The notes beneath the pieces are model-generated. The model made no database searches. It worked only from the letters and a program-made list of their open reading frames with translations, and was not told the DNA's origin. Source: Cardiocondyla obscurior (Eukaryota; Arthropoda; Insecta; Hymenoptera; Formicidae). Taken from it: a stretch of DNA of 64,000 nt. Positions 42,051-53,626 of the stretch are shown in pieces. Made by a program: the position numbers and the translations under genes. Numbering within the stretch: the stretch's first letter is position 1; every line of letters begins with the position of its first letter. The DNA lies in the NCBI RefSeq assembly GCF_019399895.1, contig NC_091865.1:4717001-4781000 (forward strand), in the 5' to 3' direction.

Positions 42051-42941
42051 TTATAAAAGCACATAATAAATGTTTATATTAATTGTGAGGTGCAGCTGTA
42101 AGATTTTTATAGGGAAAGATTTTGAGAACACGGTTTCCTCACAATATGAGTATATCCTGCTGTTCGTACGTTGTATTACCGTCGGAAAGAGTAATCGAAC
42201 ATGTGAGGAAGGTACTAAATAAGGGGTGAAATGTACGGGATAATAGGTGAAATAAAGAGTGTCTGTGGTACTCCATGAAGTCAAATGACTGATTTCCGTA
42301 CTAGGCCATTCTATTACGGAAAGTTCAGACACTGGTCCAAAATCTATGCAAGGACATATCCTTGATTCATAATCTGCTAATGTATTTAATCTTGCGGTGT
42401 AAAGTTTGCAGGGTGGAATCGCGGGGTGTAATATAATTGTAAAAAGAAAGATGTTCGGGTGACGGGGATCGTTTATAAATGTCAACTGAGGTCTTGTGGA
42501 TGAGTGAAAGGGTAACGGTGACAAGGATATAGGGGCCGTAAGAGTGGAGAACAATTTTCAGCTGTTAATAGGAGGAACCGAACCTTTTACAGACCGGAGT
42601 GGCGATTTACGGACTCTCTTATAACTGACTACTGGTCTCGGGCTTGGAGAACGTTTTATTGTAAAACATGCGGTAAATAATAACAAAATCGACTCACTCT
42701 TCTTCGGGGCTATGGTCTGACTAGCGCTGGCTTTTTCCAAAGGTCCTTGGAATGTCAGGAGGATTGCAACTTCGTTAATGTTTTTGTACAAATGATTGAA
42801 ATAGGTTGAGGACAAGCAGCAATCGTCTTTGGTTACTTTGAGAATCTCGAGCGTAATAGACACGGTCTTCGCGGTACCGTCGGTTTTTATTTTTCTTAGG
42901 AGGATATCTTTTCGGTTGCAAGGAAATAGCTGGGTGCACAT
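42051..42941 (-). pseudogene. Unrecognised ORF pair sharing one frame
   Basis: 42941-42558 and 42554-42051 read in the same frame, separated by a single stop, giving about 295 codons. The first part has TVSITLEILKVTKDDCCLSS and SYKRVRKSPLRSVKGS. The second is Pro/Ser/Thr-rich with scattered cysteines (CKLYTARLN, RICPCIDFGPVSE). I see no known domain, signal peptide or clear membrane span. The length without further stops exceeds what I expect by chance in this AT-rich setting, so a decayed gene is possible. Confidence 0.3.
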
Positions 42942-43559
42942 TCACTACTTTTTACGCAAACAAAGTCACGTACTTTTTTTACATTTACATTTACATTTTG
43001 TATCTTTACATACATTTAGTTTTACTAATTTTGACAATTTTGTTTCCCGCCGTTCTTTTTGGTCTATTGTCTTCTCTAGGCTTACCATAATCTGATTCAT
43101 ATCCTGTTGCCGAAAAGTTGCGTCGGATGGATCCCAAGATCAAGCAGAAGCAAATGTTTAAATGCTCTTTTTAGCTTTTTTTTTTTTTTATTTAATGTGC
43201 ATCCACTTTTTATAGATATACGGCACAAGCTCTTTTTAGCAACATCCGTTAGGTTAGAATAGATAATCATCCATGACGCAGTGCTGTCGGTTCATTTTGG
43301 ACTGATTGTCATTCTGTTTCTAACGTTTTCCTTTTTTAGCGTTGATCTATAAAAAACGCGATCTTTTTGAGCCTTAAAAATGTATTTTAAAAATGTATTC
43401 AAAAATTTATTTTATGACCACGTGGTTTCCTGCGTCGTTACCGATCTCGGATCAATCATTTCTTGGTCATTTCTCCGGGGTGCCTCTATAGTTGGGTGGA
43501 TCCGTTAGCTAGGATCGTGAGAATTCTTGTAGATTTTTTTGATCGAAAACTCCTCGTAC

Positions 43560-44443
43560 GATAGTTGGTAGTCGTGCTAATGCACATAATGCACCTCGTA
43601 TCACGTCCAAATTGTTACATGATATATGTACAATTGTACTGTGGAGTAACGTATGCAGAGACAAATTTAATTGTGGACGAGTACCTGCATCGAGTGCGGC
43701 AGTTGAAAGTGAGTACAACAAATTAAAAAATTTGTTTTTGATCATTCTTTAAGAATCAATAAACTTGTTGAAGAACATATTGAATATTTAATTAAGCATT
43801 TAATAATAGTAAGCAATAATATACCTCAAAAACATAAAGACAGTGATGTATTAACGGATTTAAAGTCACATTTATTAAATTTAAACGAAACTCACGTTTT
43901 AAATAAAACTTTAAATAAAAATATAAAGAGCACAATATTTGATATGACAAATAACGCTGAGTTATCAATAAATGTCAATAAATCAGAAGAAATGCAGTTT
44001 GAAAAAATGCAAAAAAAAGTAAATTTGGTTATTCAAATAATTCTACTACTGATTTAGAAGACAGTCTAACTGATTTAGAGATTATCGCTTAAAGAAAAAT
44101 TGAAAACTGGAAGGACAAAGTTATTAAACAAGACACAAAAAATCAAAAGGCTGCTAAATATTTAGGCCAGCGAATGGCTGTAGTGTCAGATATTTTAGAA
44201 TTAAAGCCCCAGAAAAGAATACTTATCTTAAAAATTGGCAGTTGCTTACCCCTACAAGCAGCAATGAAATCGGAAAGCAAACCAATCACTGTAATCAACA
44301 CTTATAGTTTCGACAGTTTATGTCAAAGTTTTTTAATCGGATATTATGATAAGCCAATTATTCAAGAATTTATTCAAGAAAAGGCATTACATGTTCCATT
44401 ATTTAAAATGATTATTAACATCCTAGAAACAGATTTTATTTAA
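43560..44443 (+). pseudogene. C-terminal remnant of an unidentified insect transposon protein
   Basis: Plus-strand fragments: IVLWSNVCRDKFNCGRVPASSAAVESEYNKLKNLF around 43640-43740, a degenerate linker, then an 89-codon ORF at 44174-44443 with PQKRILILKIGSCLPLQAAMK, VINTYSFDSLCQSFLIGYYD and QEFIQEKALHVPLFKMII. The SSAAVESEYNKLK phrase resembles the stretch around the last acidic residue of some DDE transposases. I cannot name the family. Several stops separate the fragments. Confidence 0.4.
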
Positions 44444-44699
44444 ATATATATAATTTTTATTTATAATATGTAGTACTTTTGAGAAACATTTTTATAAAGT
44501 TTTAATTTCCAACAAATAATAAATTAAAGTAAATTAATTCATTAAACCTTCTTTAAATTATTTTGTTTTTTTAAATAAGAAAAAGTTATTTATATTTATT
44601 ATTAATATTTCATTTTGCATATAATATCGCATATAATATATAATAAGATTTTTTAACAACAAAAGATGATTAATTTATTCTACAAATAACATATAATAT

Positions 44700-44973
44700 T
44701 GTAAGGGCTAGGTCGCTGGGCTACTAGGTTCAGTTGGCCGCCTGCAAGTTTGAACCAAAGAGGTGGCAACACTGCTTAGTTCACGTAAGTGAACACATGA
44801 GGGCAGTACGAGTCCATTTTCGAATTGTAATGTCTGCTAGCCGAGCGGAACTCTCGGGTCGGAGAGTCGGCATAGTGGCGCGGTCGAGGTAAGATCGGAG
44901 ACCAGGTCCAATAAAGTAACTAAAAAGTATTTCACTTAGTAAGTTTATTGCTACCCCTTCACCGTCGGCTACA
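44700..44973 (+). repeat. Candidate 5' LTR of gypsy 3
   Basis: TGTAAGGGCTAGG (44700) to CGGCTACA (44973), containing CCAATAAAG near 44911. It is followed after a short spacer by TCTCAGAAGTGGGATT, which resembles the gypsy-type primer-binding region. I found no 3' partner after pol, so this rests on position and ends only. Confidence 0.5.
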
Positions 44974-45218
44974 GCAAATAATCTCAGAAGTGGGATTACC
45001 GAAGGATTTAATCCAACGGCCTCAAAGAGGAGCAGAAGACGCAAGGAGCAGAAAACGCAAAAAATCGGAGTAAGTCTACGTAACACGTGCTACCTATACT
45101 GGTACTCTGGAGTATATGCAGCAAAGGAGCAGGCCACGCGGTAGGCAGACTCCTGTGAGTATAAGCAACCAGAATTGGAGTTGCAGAGGGTCCTGGAGTT
45201 GGACGAAACGGCTAGACG

Positions 45219-46751
45219 ATGACCGACTTCGACCAGGAAGCGGAGCGATCACGCCTGCAAGGCATGACGGTCGAAGCTCTGAAAAAAGAAGCGAAGAAGC
45301 GTGAGTTAATCGTCACCGGAAATAAAGAAGCATATGTAGAGTCTATGCTCAAATACCTGAGGAACCAAAGCGCCGGTGAGGGTCCCAGTAGAGCGGAGCA
45401 GTCCTGCGACGAAGACAAGGAGGCGACGCCTCGGTCGACGAAGTCCGTATCTCCAGCGGGGCCAAGGCAGCGGATGCAAGTCCAGCGTCTGGTAGCGGAT
45501 TTCATCGCAGCCTTCACCGAGCAGATCCGGCAGCAGAACCAGCTTTTGCTGGACCAAGTGAAGCAGCTGCTGCAGCAACCTGGTGCGGTATCGGTTCCAA
45601 TCTACGGCGAACCGGCCGAGCACGTGGCAGAGCACCTGGAGGAGCAGCCTGCAGTAATTCCTGTGGAAATAGTAAACAACGGAAATCATTCATATTCTGA
45701 TGTAACGTACACGCCATTTAACTCAGTAAGAATTATAGCGCAGCTAATACCTACTTTTGGAGGCGCTGAGGATGAGAACGTCCTAGCGTGGGTCGAGCGC
45801 GTCGACCAAATAGCGCAAATTCATTGGGTTGCGCCGGAAGCAGTTTTGCTGGCGGCATCCAGCAAGTTTATCAAGGAGGCGAAAACCTGGTACGAATTTC
45901 AGACTGGGCCGGTACTGCAATCGTGGCAGGCGTTGAAGGAGGCCTTGGTGCGCATCTTTGAGAATTGCACGCCGTTCTATCAACAGATGCAGAAAATTGA
46001 AGCGCGCCGATGGAACTACACGCGAGAAACTTTCCACGCGTACGCGATAAATAAGCTCGCGTTAATTAAACGATTGAACTTACCTGTGCGCGACTCAATT
46101 AATTTGCTCGTTGGCGGGATTGGAAAGGCGTCCCTCCGGGCAACGGCTGCCACGATCAAAGTCGAGATGGTCGAGGAGTTCTTAGAAGAGATGCGTAGAA
46201 TCACGGCCGCGTCCAGTAAAGTACCTAAAAGACAATCGCATATTAATAAAAACTTGTTTAAATCTAAGAAACCCGCTGCGAAAGCGGAGAATGGACGTAC
46301 CGAACGGCCTCGGTGCGAAAGAGCTGAGAAGCAGAGTGTTCCAGCCAGGAACCCGGATATTCGTTGCTTCCACTGCAAGGCGCCGGGGCACCAGAGGCCG
46401 GATTGCCCAGCATTGCAACCCAAGAACAGCGGCACCGAGCAGAGGAATGCAGTCCGCGTCGCAGCAGTAGAGGAAGATCCACCTAAAATTGAAGAGGAAG
46501 AAGTTATTGCGGTGGCTGCGGAAAGCGGCGTTAGCTTAAGTGTAAGCGAGCGGCCAGTTAAAATAATTAAATTTAGTAAAAGTAATTGCGATTTACGGGC
46601 ATTGGTAGACACGGGAAGTCCGGTATCTTTCATTCGGGAGAATGTATGGGGCGAGTTTTGTAATGGCTCAAAAACCAAAGCGTCGGAAAGCCAGTTTCAA
46701 GCGCTTAACGCTACGCCCATTAAAACCTACGAAAAAATAAAGACTCATTAA
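45219..46751 (+). CDS. gag: Gag (plus protease start) of gypsy 3 with N-terminal SAP-like domain
   Basis: 510 codons. Residues 12-48 (LQGMTVEALKKEAKKRELIV, GNKEAYVESMLKYL) fit the two-helix SAP DNA-binding motif. Residues 85-120 are Gln-rich and helical. Residues 165-330 form the capsid (LIPTFGGAEDENVLAWVERV, TWYEFQTGPVLQSWQALKEAL). A zinc knuckle CFHCKAPGHQRPDC lies near 383-396 and the protease motif LVDTGSPVSFI near 460. The ORF ends in TAA at 46749-46751 inside the protease. Start ATG: the first in a good context after the leader. Two Gags in this window with SAP-type N-termini (see 30760-31380) are notable. Confidence 0.82.
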   Translation: MTDFDQEAERSRLQGMTVEALKKEAKKRELIVTGNKEAYVESMLKYLRNQSAGEGPSRAEQSCDEDKEATPRSTKSVSPAGPRQRMQVQRLVADFIAAFTEQIRQQNQLLLDQVKQLLQQPGAVSVPIYGEPAEHVAEHLEEQPAVIPVEIVNNGNHSYSDVTYTPFNSVRIIAQLIPTFGGAEDENVLAWVERVDQIAQIHWVAPEAVLLAASSKFIKEAKTWYEFQTGPVLQSWQALKEALVRIFENCTPFYQQMQKIEARRWNYTRETFHAYAINKLALIKRLNLPVRDSINLLVGGIGKASLRATAATIKVEMVEEFLEEMRRITAASSKVPKRQSHINKNLFKSKKPAAKAENGRTERPRCERAEKQSVPARNPDIRCFHCKAPGHQRPDCPALQPKNSGTEQRNAVRVAAVEEDPPKIEEEEVIAVAAESGVSLSVSERPVKIIKFSKSNCDLRALVDTGSPVSFIRENVWGEFCNGSKTKASESQFQALNATPIKTYEKIKTH

Positions 46752-49593
46752 AATGGAACAATGGCCTGATTTAGAGTTTCAATTTCAACCGTATATCTTA
46801 GAAAATAATAAGTTTAAATTGGACATGCTAATAGAACGTGACTCTCTAGAAGCAAACAAAATCAAGTTAGTTTACATACTGAATTCTTGAGCTAGCCAAG
46901 GATAAACATTGTTGTTGCCGAAATTCGATGTCTGCGAGGTAGCAGCAGCAGCGGAAAGTTCTCTCGAAAACATACACACTGACTTTGGTCCTGAAATAGA
47001 CGAAAAAGTAAAAACATTAGTGCGAGAAATAGAGGCGGCTGAAATTCCGTTTGTAGATGATAACTATAGCGTTAGAGTTAATTTAAAAGATTATTCAACG
47101 TATGCATATTTACCGCGGAAATTTGCGCATATCCAAAGATTAGAAATACGTAAAATTATAGATGATTTGTTAGAACGCAACGTAATACAAGCAAGTAACT
47201 TACCGTATTGTGCACGGATCGTGCCGGTGCAGAAGCGGAACGGGGCCGTACGTCTTTGCGTAGATCTCCGGCCTCTAAACAGCAGAGTCTCCAAACAAAA
47301 GTTCCCGTTCCAGCTGATAAAAGACTGTCTGTCGTCCCTAGAAAACAAAAAGGTTTACACAGTTTTAGATATGAAAGACGGCTTTCATCATATTAAAGTC
47401 AATCTTGCAGATACAAAGTATTTTGCATTCGCGACGCCCGACGGGTAGTTTGAGTTTAAACGCTTACCCTTTGGTTTTTGTGAAAGCCCAGCGGAGTTTC
47501 AGAAGCGCCTAGTTCACTTATTGCAACCGTTGATCCGTCAGGATAAAGCCAGCGTTTATATAGATAACATTATGATAGCCTCGAAATCTGTGGAAGAGAA
47601 TTTAGAGTCACTCAAAGAAGCCTTGACATTGTTAAAAAAATATCGTTTTGAATTAAATTACAAAAAATGTCAGTTTCTGAAAAAGGAGGTACAGTACCTT
47701 GGTTACGTATTAAACGAAAGAGGCATGACTCTAAGTCCTCGGCACACTGAAGCCATCGACAGATTTCCTAGGCCTAGTTCTGTGCACAAGGTCCAGAGGT
47801 TCTTAGGTCTTGCCAGTTACTTTAGAAAGTTCATCCAGAACTTCGCTATAAAGGCCAAGTCCCTTTATAATTTGCTAAAAAAGAATTCCTAATTTAAATT
47901 TGATCAATCTTGTATTCAAGCCGTTAAAACATTCAAAAGAGAATTAATGTCTTACCCTGTGTTAAGGATCTATGATCCAGAGTTGGAGACTCAGTTACAC
48001 ACTGATGCCAGTGGCCAAGGGCTTGCTGCAGTCCTCTTGCAGCGACAGCCAGGCCAAGGTTGGGCTCCAATTGCCTATTTTAGTCAGGCAACTAATCAAT
48101 CTGAAAATAAATACCACAGTTTTGAACTTGAAATGTTAGCCGTGGTACGCGCAATGGAAAGGTTTCATATATATTTATATGGGCTCAAATTTACAGTGGT
48201 CACAGACTGCAACGCACTTGTGCACGCAGTGACTAAAGCAAATTTACACCCTTGTATAGCCAGATGGACTCCCACGCTACAGAACTATAGATTCAAATTG
48301 ACTCACCGTCCAGGTCGACAGATGACGCATGTCGATGCCCTCAGCAGGCAGGTGGGTTTAGTTGACGCCCTGCCTCTGGAAGCGGAGTTAATCTTCAGGC
48401 AGTTTTAGGATTCGATCATCCAGGAGCTAGCACAGAATCTAGAAAATAAAGAAAACGATAAGTTTAAATTGATCGAAGGATTAGTATATAAGACAGGCGA
48501 TGATAGAGCGAGATTTTACATACCAGAAGCGATGGTGAACCCCGTATGTCGAATTTACCATGATGAGATGGCCCACTGCGGTTTTGAGAAAACGCTGGTA
48601 GGAATGAGAAATACGTATTGGTTTCCTTACATGAGGAAGCAAGTTAAAAGATATTTAGATAATTGCATTGTTTGTTTAACTGCCAATGCTTCAGGGCGTG
48701 CAAGAGAAGGAGAATTGAAATTAGTCGAAGGGCCGAACTCACCATTTGAGATTGTACATTTAGATCATTTCGTCGGTCCCTTGCCTGAGTCAGGAGGATT
48801 TCGGCATATTCTCGTAGTAGTCGAGGCGTTCACCCGGTATACGTGACTGATGCCCACTCGTTCCACCACTGCAAAGGAAACAATTTCACAATTAAAATTA
48901 TTATTCGACATATTCAGCACACCGAAAGCACTGGTTACAGATTGCGGCACAGCTTTTACTGCGAGCGAGTTTGTAAACTTTACTGAAAAGCGCAGGATAA
49001 CGGTGCGGAGAGTTGCGTTAGCGTCGCCGTGGGCAAACGGCATTGTTGAGCGCGTGAACCGATTTGTAAATACGTCGTTGACAAAGGCGGCGGACAACGA
49101 GACGTCATGGCACAAAAGCGTATCCTTAGTGCAATATGTAATAAATAACACAAAGCACGCGTCGTTAAACAATACCCCGAGTAAATTGCTGTTAGGGTAC
49201 GATCAACGCAATCATACCGACCGGGATGTCAAAGAACTCGTTGGCAGACTAGCCGGCATTGATCGTCAAATCACGGATAAGCGGAGCAAGGCGCGCGATT
49301 TGGCTGTCGAGGCCACTGAAAAAATCCGAGCGTACAACAAAGTTTATTACGATTTGTCGCACAAAAAACCCACACTGTATCGTGAGCAAAAATTGGTACT
49401 CGTAAGAGATACTCAGAATCGTCCGGGTCAATCTCGAAAGCTTAAATCTCATTATAAAGGTTTGTACATGACATCAAAAGTTTTGAATAACGGGAGATAC
49501 GTCGTTACCGAAGTACCCGGTATGGAGCTCTCCGGCAAAGTGTATAACACGATTCTGTCGGCCGACAAGCTCAAACCGTTCGAAAAAGTATAG
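46752..49593 (+). pseudogene. pol: Pol of gypsy 3 with multiple stops
   Basis: Open pieces 46909-47448, 47521-47892, 47947-48408, 48469-48846 and 48850-49593. RT: YCARIVPVQKRNGAVRLCVD, VLDMKDGFHHIKV, PFGFCESPAEFQKR and VYIDNIMIAS, where the second Asp of YIDD has become Asn. RNase H: LHTDASGQGLAAVLLQ, YHSFELEMLAVVRAMERF and VTDCNALVHA. Integrase: HCGFEKTL...CIVC, HLDHFVGPLP, VTDCGTAFTASEF, NGIVERVNRF and a GPY-like end. Stops fall at 47446, 47890, 48406 and 48844 and in the 46752-46908 gap. Inactive; best intact over the integrase. Confidence 0.88.
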
Positions 49594-49893
49594 AAGGCCT
49601 TAGTGCCGAGGCACTTTTATATCTTTGTGTACAAATCACTGTAAATAGTTCATGATATATTTAATTTGTAAGTGCGTACAAGCCAGCCCTGCGAGGTACA
49701 AGCAAAAGTCCGTACAATCTAATGATACTTCCGTTTTTGCGAATCAAGCGTACATTTTTGTTAATTTTTTCTGGTTTATTTAGCGGGTTACGGAATTATT
49801 CTTATTTTTGTTATACGCGGTACCCGCACGCGTTAACCATTTTTAGGCCATTTTCCAATTATCTCTTTCTTCGAATTACTTTGTTAATCTGCG

Positions 49894-49935
<42 letters not shown>

Positions 49936-50134
49936 TTTGTATAATTGACTTCTTTTGTAATGGGCAAGTCATTGTTAGTTAGCCGAGCCCGAGTCGGTGT
50001 TAAGCAGCACAAGACGACTAACGAATCGAAGGCGTATGGATTAGAGCACTGCACGAACCTAATTATGCAACCGAGTGTTAAATTAGCGATAATGGCGAGC
50101 CAGCGAGCTTTAATTATAATAAGCTAAACACATG
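49594..50134. other. Non-coding flank with (TA)n microsatellite
   Basis: Follows gypsy 3 pol. A TA dinucleotide run occupies about 49895-49932. Nothing else recognised. Confidence 0.6.
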
Positions 50135-50136
50135 TA

Positions 50137-51544
50137 CACTGACCGGCAATAATGACGCTCTGCGGCGACGGCAGCTAACGTGCGTGAACTAGCGTGGTGT
50201 GCATCAGGCCACACCGCGGAGCGCGTACGTGGGCCGTGAAGCGCCGAGAGAAGCGAGAGGACGGGGGAAAATTTGGTGGGAGGCGTTCTCATGCTCTATC
50301 CCGCTCGCGACCCGTACGTTTGAGAGAGAACACATGAGTGGTCGCTAAGAAAAAGTTATAGGCGCACCTTCGTTCTCTCGCTTGCACGCGTTCGTGTTTA
50401 TACGGGCGCGCAAGGATAGACATAGATCGCAAGAGTACGCTATTAATTCTAGCATATACTTCAAGACATTTCGCGATAATGACAACCGAAATTGAATACC
50501 CGTGTTACTAATATTATTAAATATATAATTCTACGTTGCGTGTAATTTATTTTTGCGATAATTTTTCGACAAATATATAAATAATATCTCGAGAAAGAAC
50601 GCATGGGAGGACGGTGCGAAACTGTTAGAGGTGCACCTCCGATCTCTCGCTTGCACGCGTTCGTGTTTATACGGGCGCGCAGAGATAGAGATAGATCGCA
50701 AAAGTACGAATTATAGCGTAAACTTTAAGATTTTCGCGACTAATGATAACCGAAATTAAATACCCGTGCTACTGATATTATAAATATATAATTTTACGTT
50801 GCGTGTAATTAATTTTCGTAATATTTTTTTGACAAATAAATAATGTCTTGAGAAAGACAATTTAAAATTCTGTTTTCTGTCTTGAGAAAGACAATTTAAA
50901 ATTCTGTTTTCTGTCTTGAAAAAGACAATTTAAAATTCTGTTTTCTGTCTTGAAAAAGACAATTTGAAATACCGTTTTCTGTCTTGAGAAAGACAATTTA
51001 AAAACGGTATTTCAAATTGTCTTTTTCAAGACAGAAAACAGAATTTTAAATTGTTATTTTCGAGACAGAAAACAGAATTTTAAATTGTCTTTCTCAAGAC
51101 ATTATTTATTTGTCAAAAAATTATTACGAAATATAATTACACGCAACGTAAAATTATATATTTATAATATCAGTAGCACGGGTATTTAATTTCGGTTATC
51201 ATTAGTCGCGAAAATCTTAAAGTTTACGCTATAATTCGTACTTTTGCGATCTATCTCTATCTCTGCGCGCTTGTATAAACACGAACGCGTGCAAGCGAGA
51301 GAACGAAGGTGCGCCTATAACTTTTTCTTAGCGACCACTCATGCGTTCTCTCTCAAACGCACGGGTCGCGAGCGGGATAGAGCATGAGAACGCCTCCCAC
51401 CAAATTTTCCCCCGTCCTCTCGCTTCTCTCGGCGCTTCACGGCTCACGTACGCGCTCCGCGGTGTGACCTGATGCACACCACGCAAGCTCACGCACGTTA
51501 GCTGCCGTCGCCGCAGAGCGTCAGGCCATTATTGCCGGTCAGTG
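50137..51544. mobile_element. Foldback MITE with minisatellite core
   Basis: 1408 bases, ends CACTGACCGGCAATAATG and inverse, flanked by TA (50135-50136 and 51545-51546). The outer ~330 bases and an inner ~250 bases pair between arms. The left arm carries an extra diverged copy of the inner segment (50410-50600 versus 50640-50840). The centre is a 34-base tandem repeat. No coding capacity. TA duplication suggests Tc1/mariner mobilisation. A lone diverged arm lies at 14811-14954. Confidence 0.85.
50844..51105. repeat. 34-base tandem repeats that invert at the centre
   Basis: Units starting TGTCTTGAGAAAGAC at 50844, 50878, 50912, 50946 and 50980, then the same sequence inverted for about two and a half units to 51105. 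Each unit also contains TGTCTT/AAGACA, so small hairpins are possible. Confidence 0.88.
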
Positions 51545-51546
51545 TA

Positions 51547-51931
51547 CCTGTATTACAGCCACGATAAAGATTGTAGCACGCGCCATATGGCTGTCCGACT
51601 TCTTGGCGGCCATATCACTTGCGAGTCGCCGTGCAGTCAGGCTGGCCGAGCTGTAAGGGACCTCAATAAAGTTAGCACCCTCATTTTGGAATTTTTAATT
51701 GTTGTTATTGCAAATCGATTGTAAGTCGTTTGTTATTGAATGTTAGATAAAGAAAAACGTTTGTTAGATAATATTTTTTACAGAAATTAAAAAATAAATT
51801 TAAGTATAAAGTTAGCACTCCAAGTAAAATTTTTACTTCTACTTACGCTTAATCGATGCGCAATCGTTTGTTATTCCCGAATATGCAAAGAAAATCGTTT
51901 GATAGATCATAGTTTCCTATTTAAAAAAGCG
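51547..51931. repeat. Degenerate tandem duplication
   Basis: Two diverged copies of a ~110-base unit beginning AAAGTTAGCAC and containing CGTTTGTTATT and CGTTTG(T/A)TAGAT (about 51667-51780 and 51807-51912). No gene seen. Confidence 0.5.
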
Positions 51932-53112
51932 TGTTGTAACGGTGCACCCGGCGATGCACCGTTCCGGCCACAACAACGGCCGGCCGCCGGACACAACACC
52001 GTCCGGCGGGGACCCGGGGCGCGGTGCGCCCCAAACTTTATAATTCTGTAAACGCCGGAATAGAACGGCAACGCGTAGCCGTTCCGCGGCTAAGTTCATC
52101 CGCGGACTTAGCCGAGCGTTCCCGAGCGCTGCCGAACCGCGCCGTCGACGTCGAGGCCCGTCGTTTCCGAGCGCGCCGCATCCCGGGGCCTCGGCGCCAC
52201 GCGTCGGGACACGTCACGTACCCTGCTGAGCCCCGGCAACCCTGCGCCGTCACTTTTTATGTATAAAAAGTCGACGCCAGGACTCAGCGGGACCGTCCTG
52301 ATCCGTTCGCTCTCGAGCGAACATCCGATCCTAGAGCACGAAACCACGGGATGAAGCGATCTTCGTCTCGGCCAGGAACTCCTGGCGCTCACGATCCTCT
52401 CGTTCCGAACTCTAATGTACGCATGACTAGCTCGTGGGGTGGAGCGCACTCCGCCTCCTTCGAGGACTCTCGATCCTACGTCTGCGGCACGGAAAGGCTC
52501 GAAACGCATTACGATCCCGTCGCACTGTCGTGATCCACGGGGTGGAGAGCTCTCCGCCTCGGCCAAGAACTCTTGGCTAACGACACCGGTCAATGTGCAT
52601 CCTGCCCAAACGCATCACGTCATCCGCGATCCACCGACGCATAGCGATATCTTACCGCGCCCCTCGATCGAACCGTATCCCACCACTATCAACAGTACGG
52701 CGGGCCCCGCCCGTCGTTCCGCGCCCGCGTCCCGCGTACCGCCGGTCCTTTCGAAAGGATCAATCGCGGGATCTACGATCCGCGCCGAAAACCGCGCCCA
52801 CTGTTCCGCGTCACCCACCGCGCCTCACGTGGGGCACCCGCGACCATCCGCGAATTTACGTCTCGCGCACGCGTTACATCGATCGAGATCTAAAGGGCCG
52901 ACGCGCCCACCGACGAACTATATTCGCGCCGCACATTAATTGTACTCTTTCTCTTATATATATGTATATATATCGGCGCCGCTTGACCAAGCGGACGTCG
53001 TTGTTAGTTAATAAATAGCATTTTCTTTGACGAAATCCGTCTCGGTGCATTCACGACCTCACACACTCGGATCCTGCGTCCCGACGAGCGTCCCGGGCTT
53101 GCTGGCCCGACA
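51932..53112 (+). repeat. GC-rich LTR (family A/B), plus strand
   Basis: Starts TGTTGTAACGG and probably ends GCCCGACA at 53112. Contains GGGGCGCGGTGCGCCCC (52016-52032), exactly the palindrome of the minus-strand LTR at 16018-16990, a TATAAAAAG at 52262-52270, and AATAAATAG near 53010. Short hairpins such as GGCCAAGAACTCTTGGC (52560-52576) recur with variants. ORFs here (52439-52939, 52593-53018) overlap in frames and look composition-driven. Borders lack a matching duplication. Confidence 0.55.
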
Positions 53113-53532
53113 TTCGAGACCCGCCGCGAAAGCAGGTCGTTTCAGTGTTCTACGTCTGAATTTGCTGAATCTCGAAATCTCGAATCTATTGTTGCCGTTT
53201 AAAACTCGCGCTGATTGGTTCTCTCTTGCTTTGCTTGCTTCTCGCCAAGCGAAAGAAAATGTTAACTGTCAAAAAACAGGTTTTGAGGTTTGGTTTTGGC
53301 TTTGGCTTTTTTTTTATTGTTATTTTCTTGAATTAATGCGCGCGCGCAGCGCGCGCCTGTATTGTTCTAGTTTCTAAAAAACAGCAAAAATATAATAAGA
53401 AGCACGTGCGAATTTTAGGTTGTTATTTATGAATACCAGCCTTAACTGATTGTGAGTTTCCTCTCTATGTTATATTCAATGAATTAAGATGTAAAAAACG
53501 CCACGTCACGTTCTTTTTCCATTTTTGTAGTA

Positions 53533-53590
53533 GGTGTAACTCGGCGAGTACGCGGCTCGGCGAGTACGTAGCTCGCCAAGTTACACTTAC
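53533..53590. repeat. Hairpin with direct GCTCGGCGAGTACG units, left arm
   Basis: GTGTAACTCGGCGAG pairs with CTCGCCAAGTTACAC. The equivalent in the right arm is at 63283-63343. Such hairpins often mark subterminal transposase sites. Confidence 0.6.
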
Positions 53591-53626
53591 TAAAAAGTTG
53601 TACGAGCTTTAGGCGTCAATCAGTTT

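Larger units (their letters stand above)
44974..49593 (+). mobile_element. Ty3/gypsy retrotransposon 3 (internal region)
   Basis: Gag with SAP-like and zinc-knuckle domains, protease, RT, RNase H and integrase in order, all on the plus strand. At least five stops break pol. It is distinct from gypsy 1 and 2 in sequence. No 3' LTR was recognised after 49593. Confidence 0.85.

Noticed and set aside
45212..46678. Long minus-strand ORFs across gypsy 3 gag
   Set aside because: Antisense shadows of gag without their own motifs.
50844..51105. 34-base repeats considered as a CRISPR array
   Set aside because: No spacers, and the units invert at the centre of a foldback element.
52108..53018. Three overlapping ORFs of 141-166 codons
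   Set aside because: They lie inside a GC-rich LTR, on both strands, with no domain.
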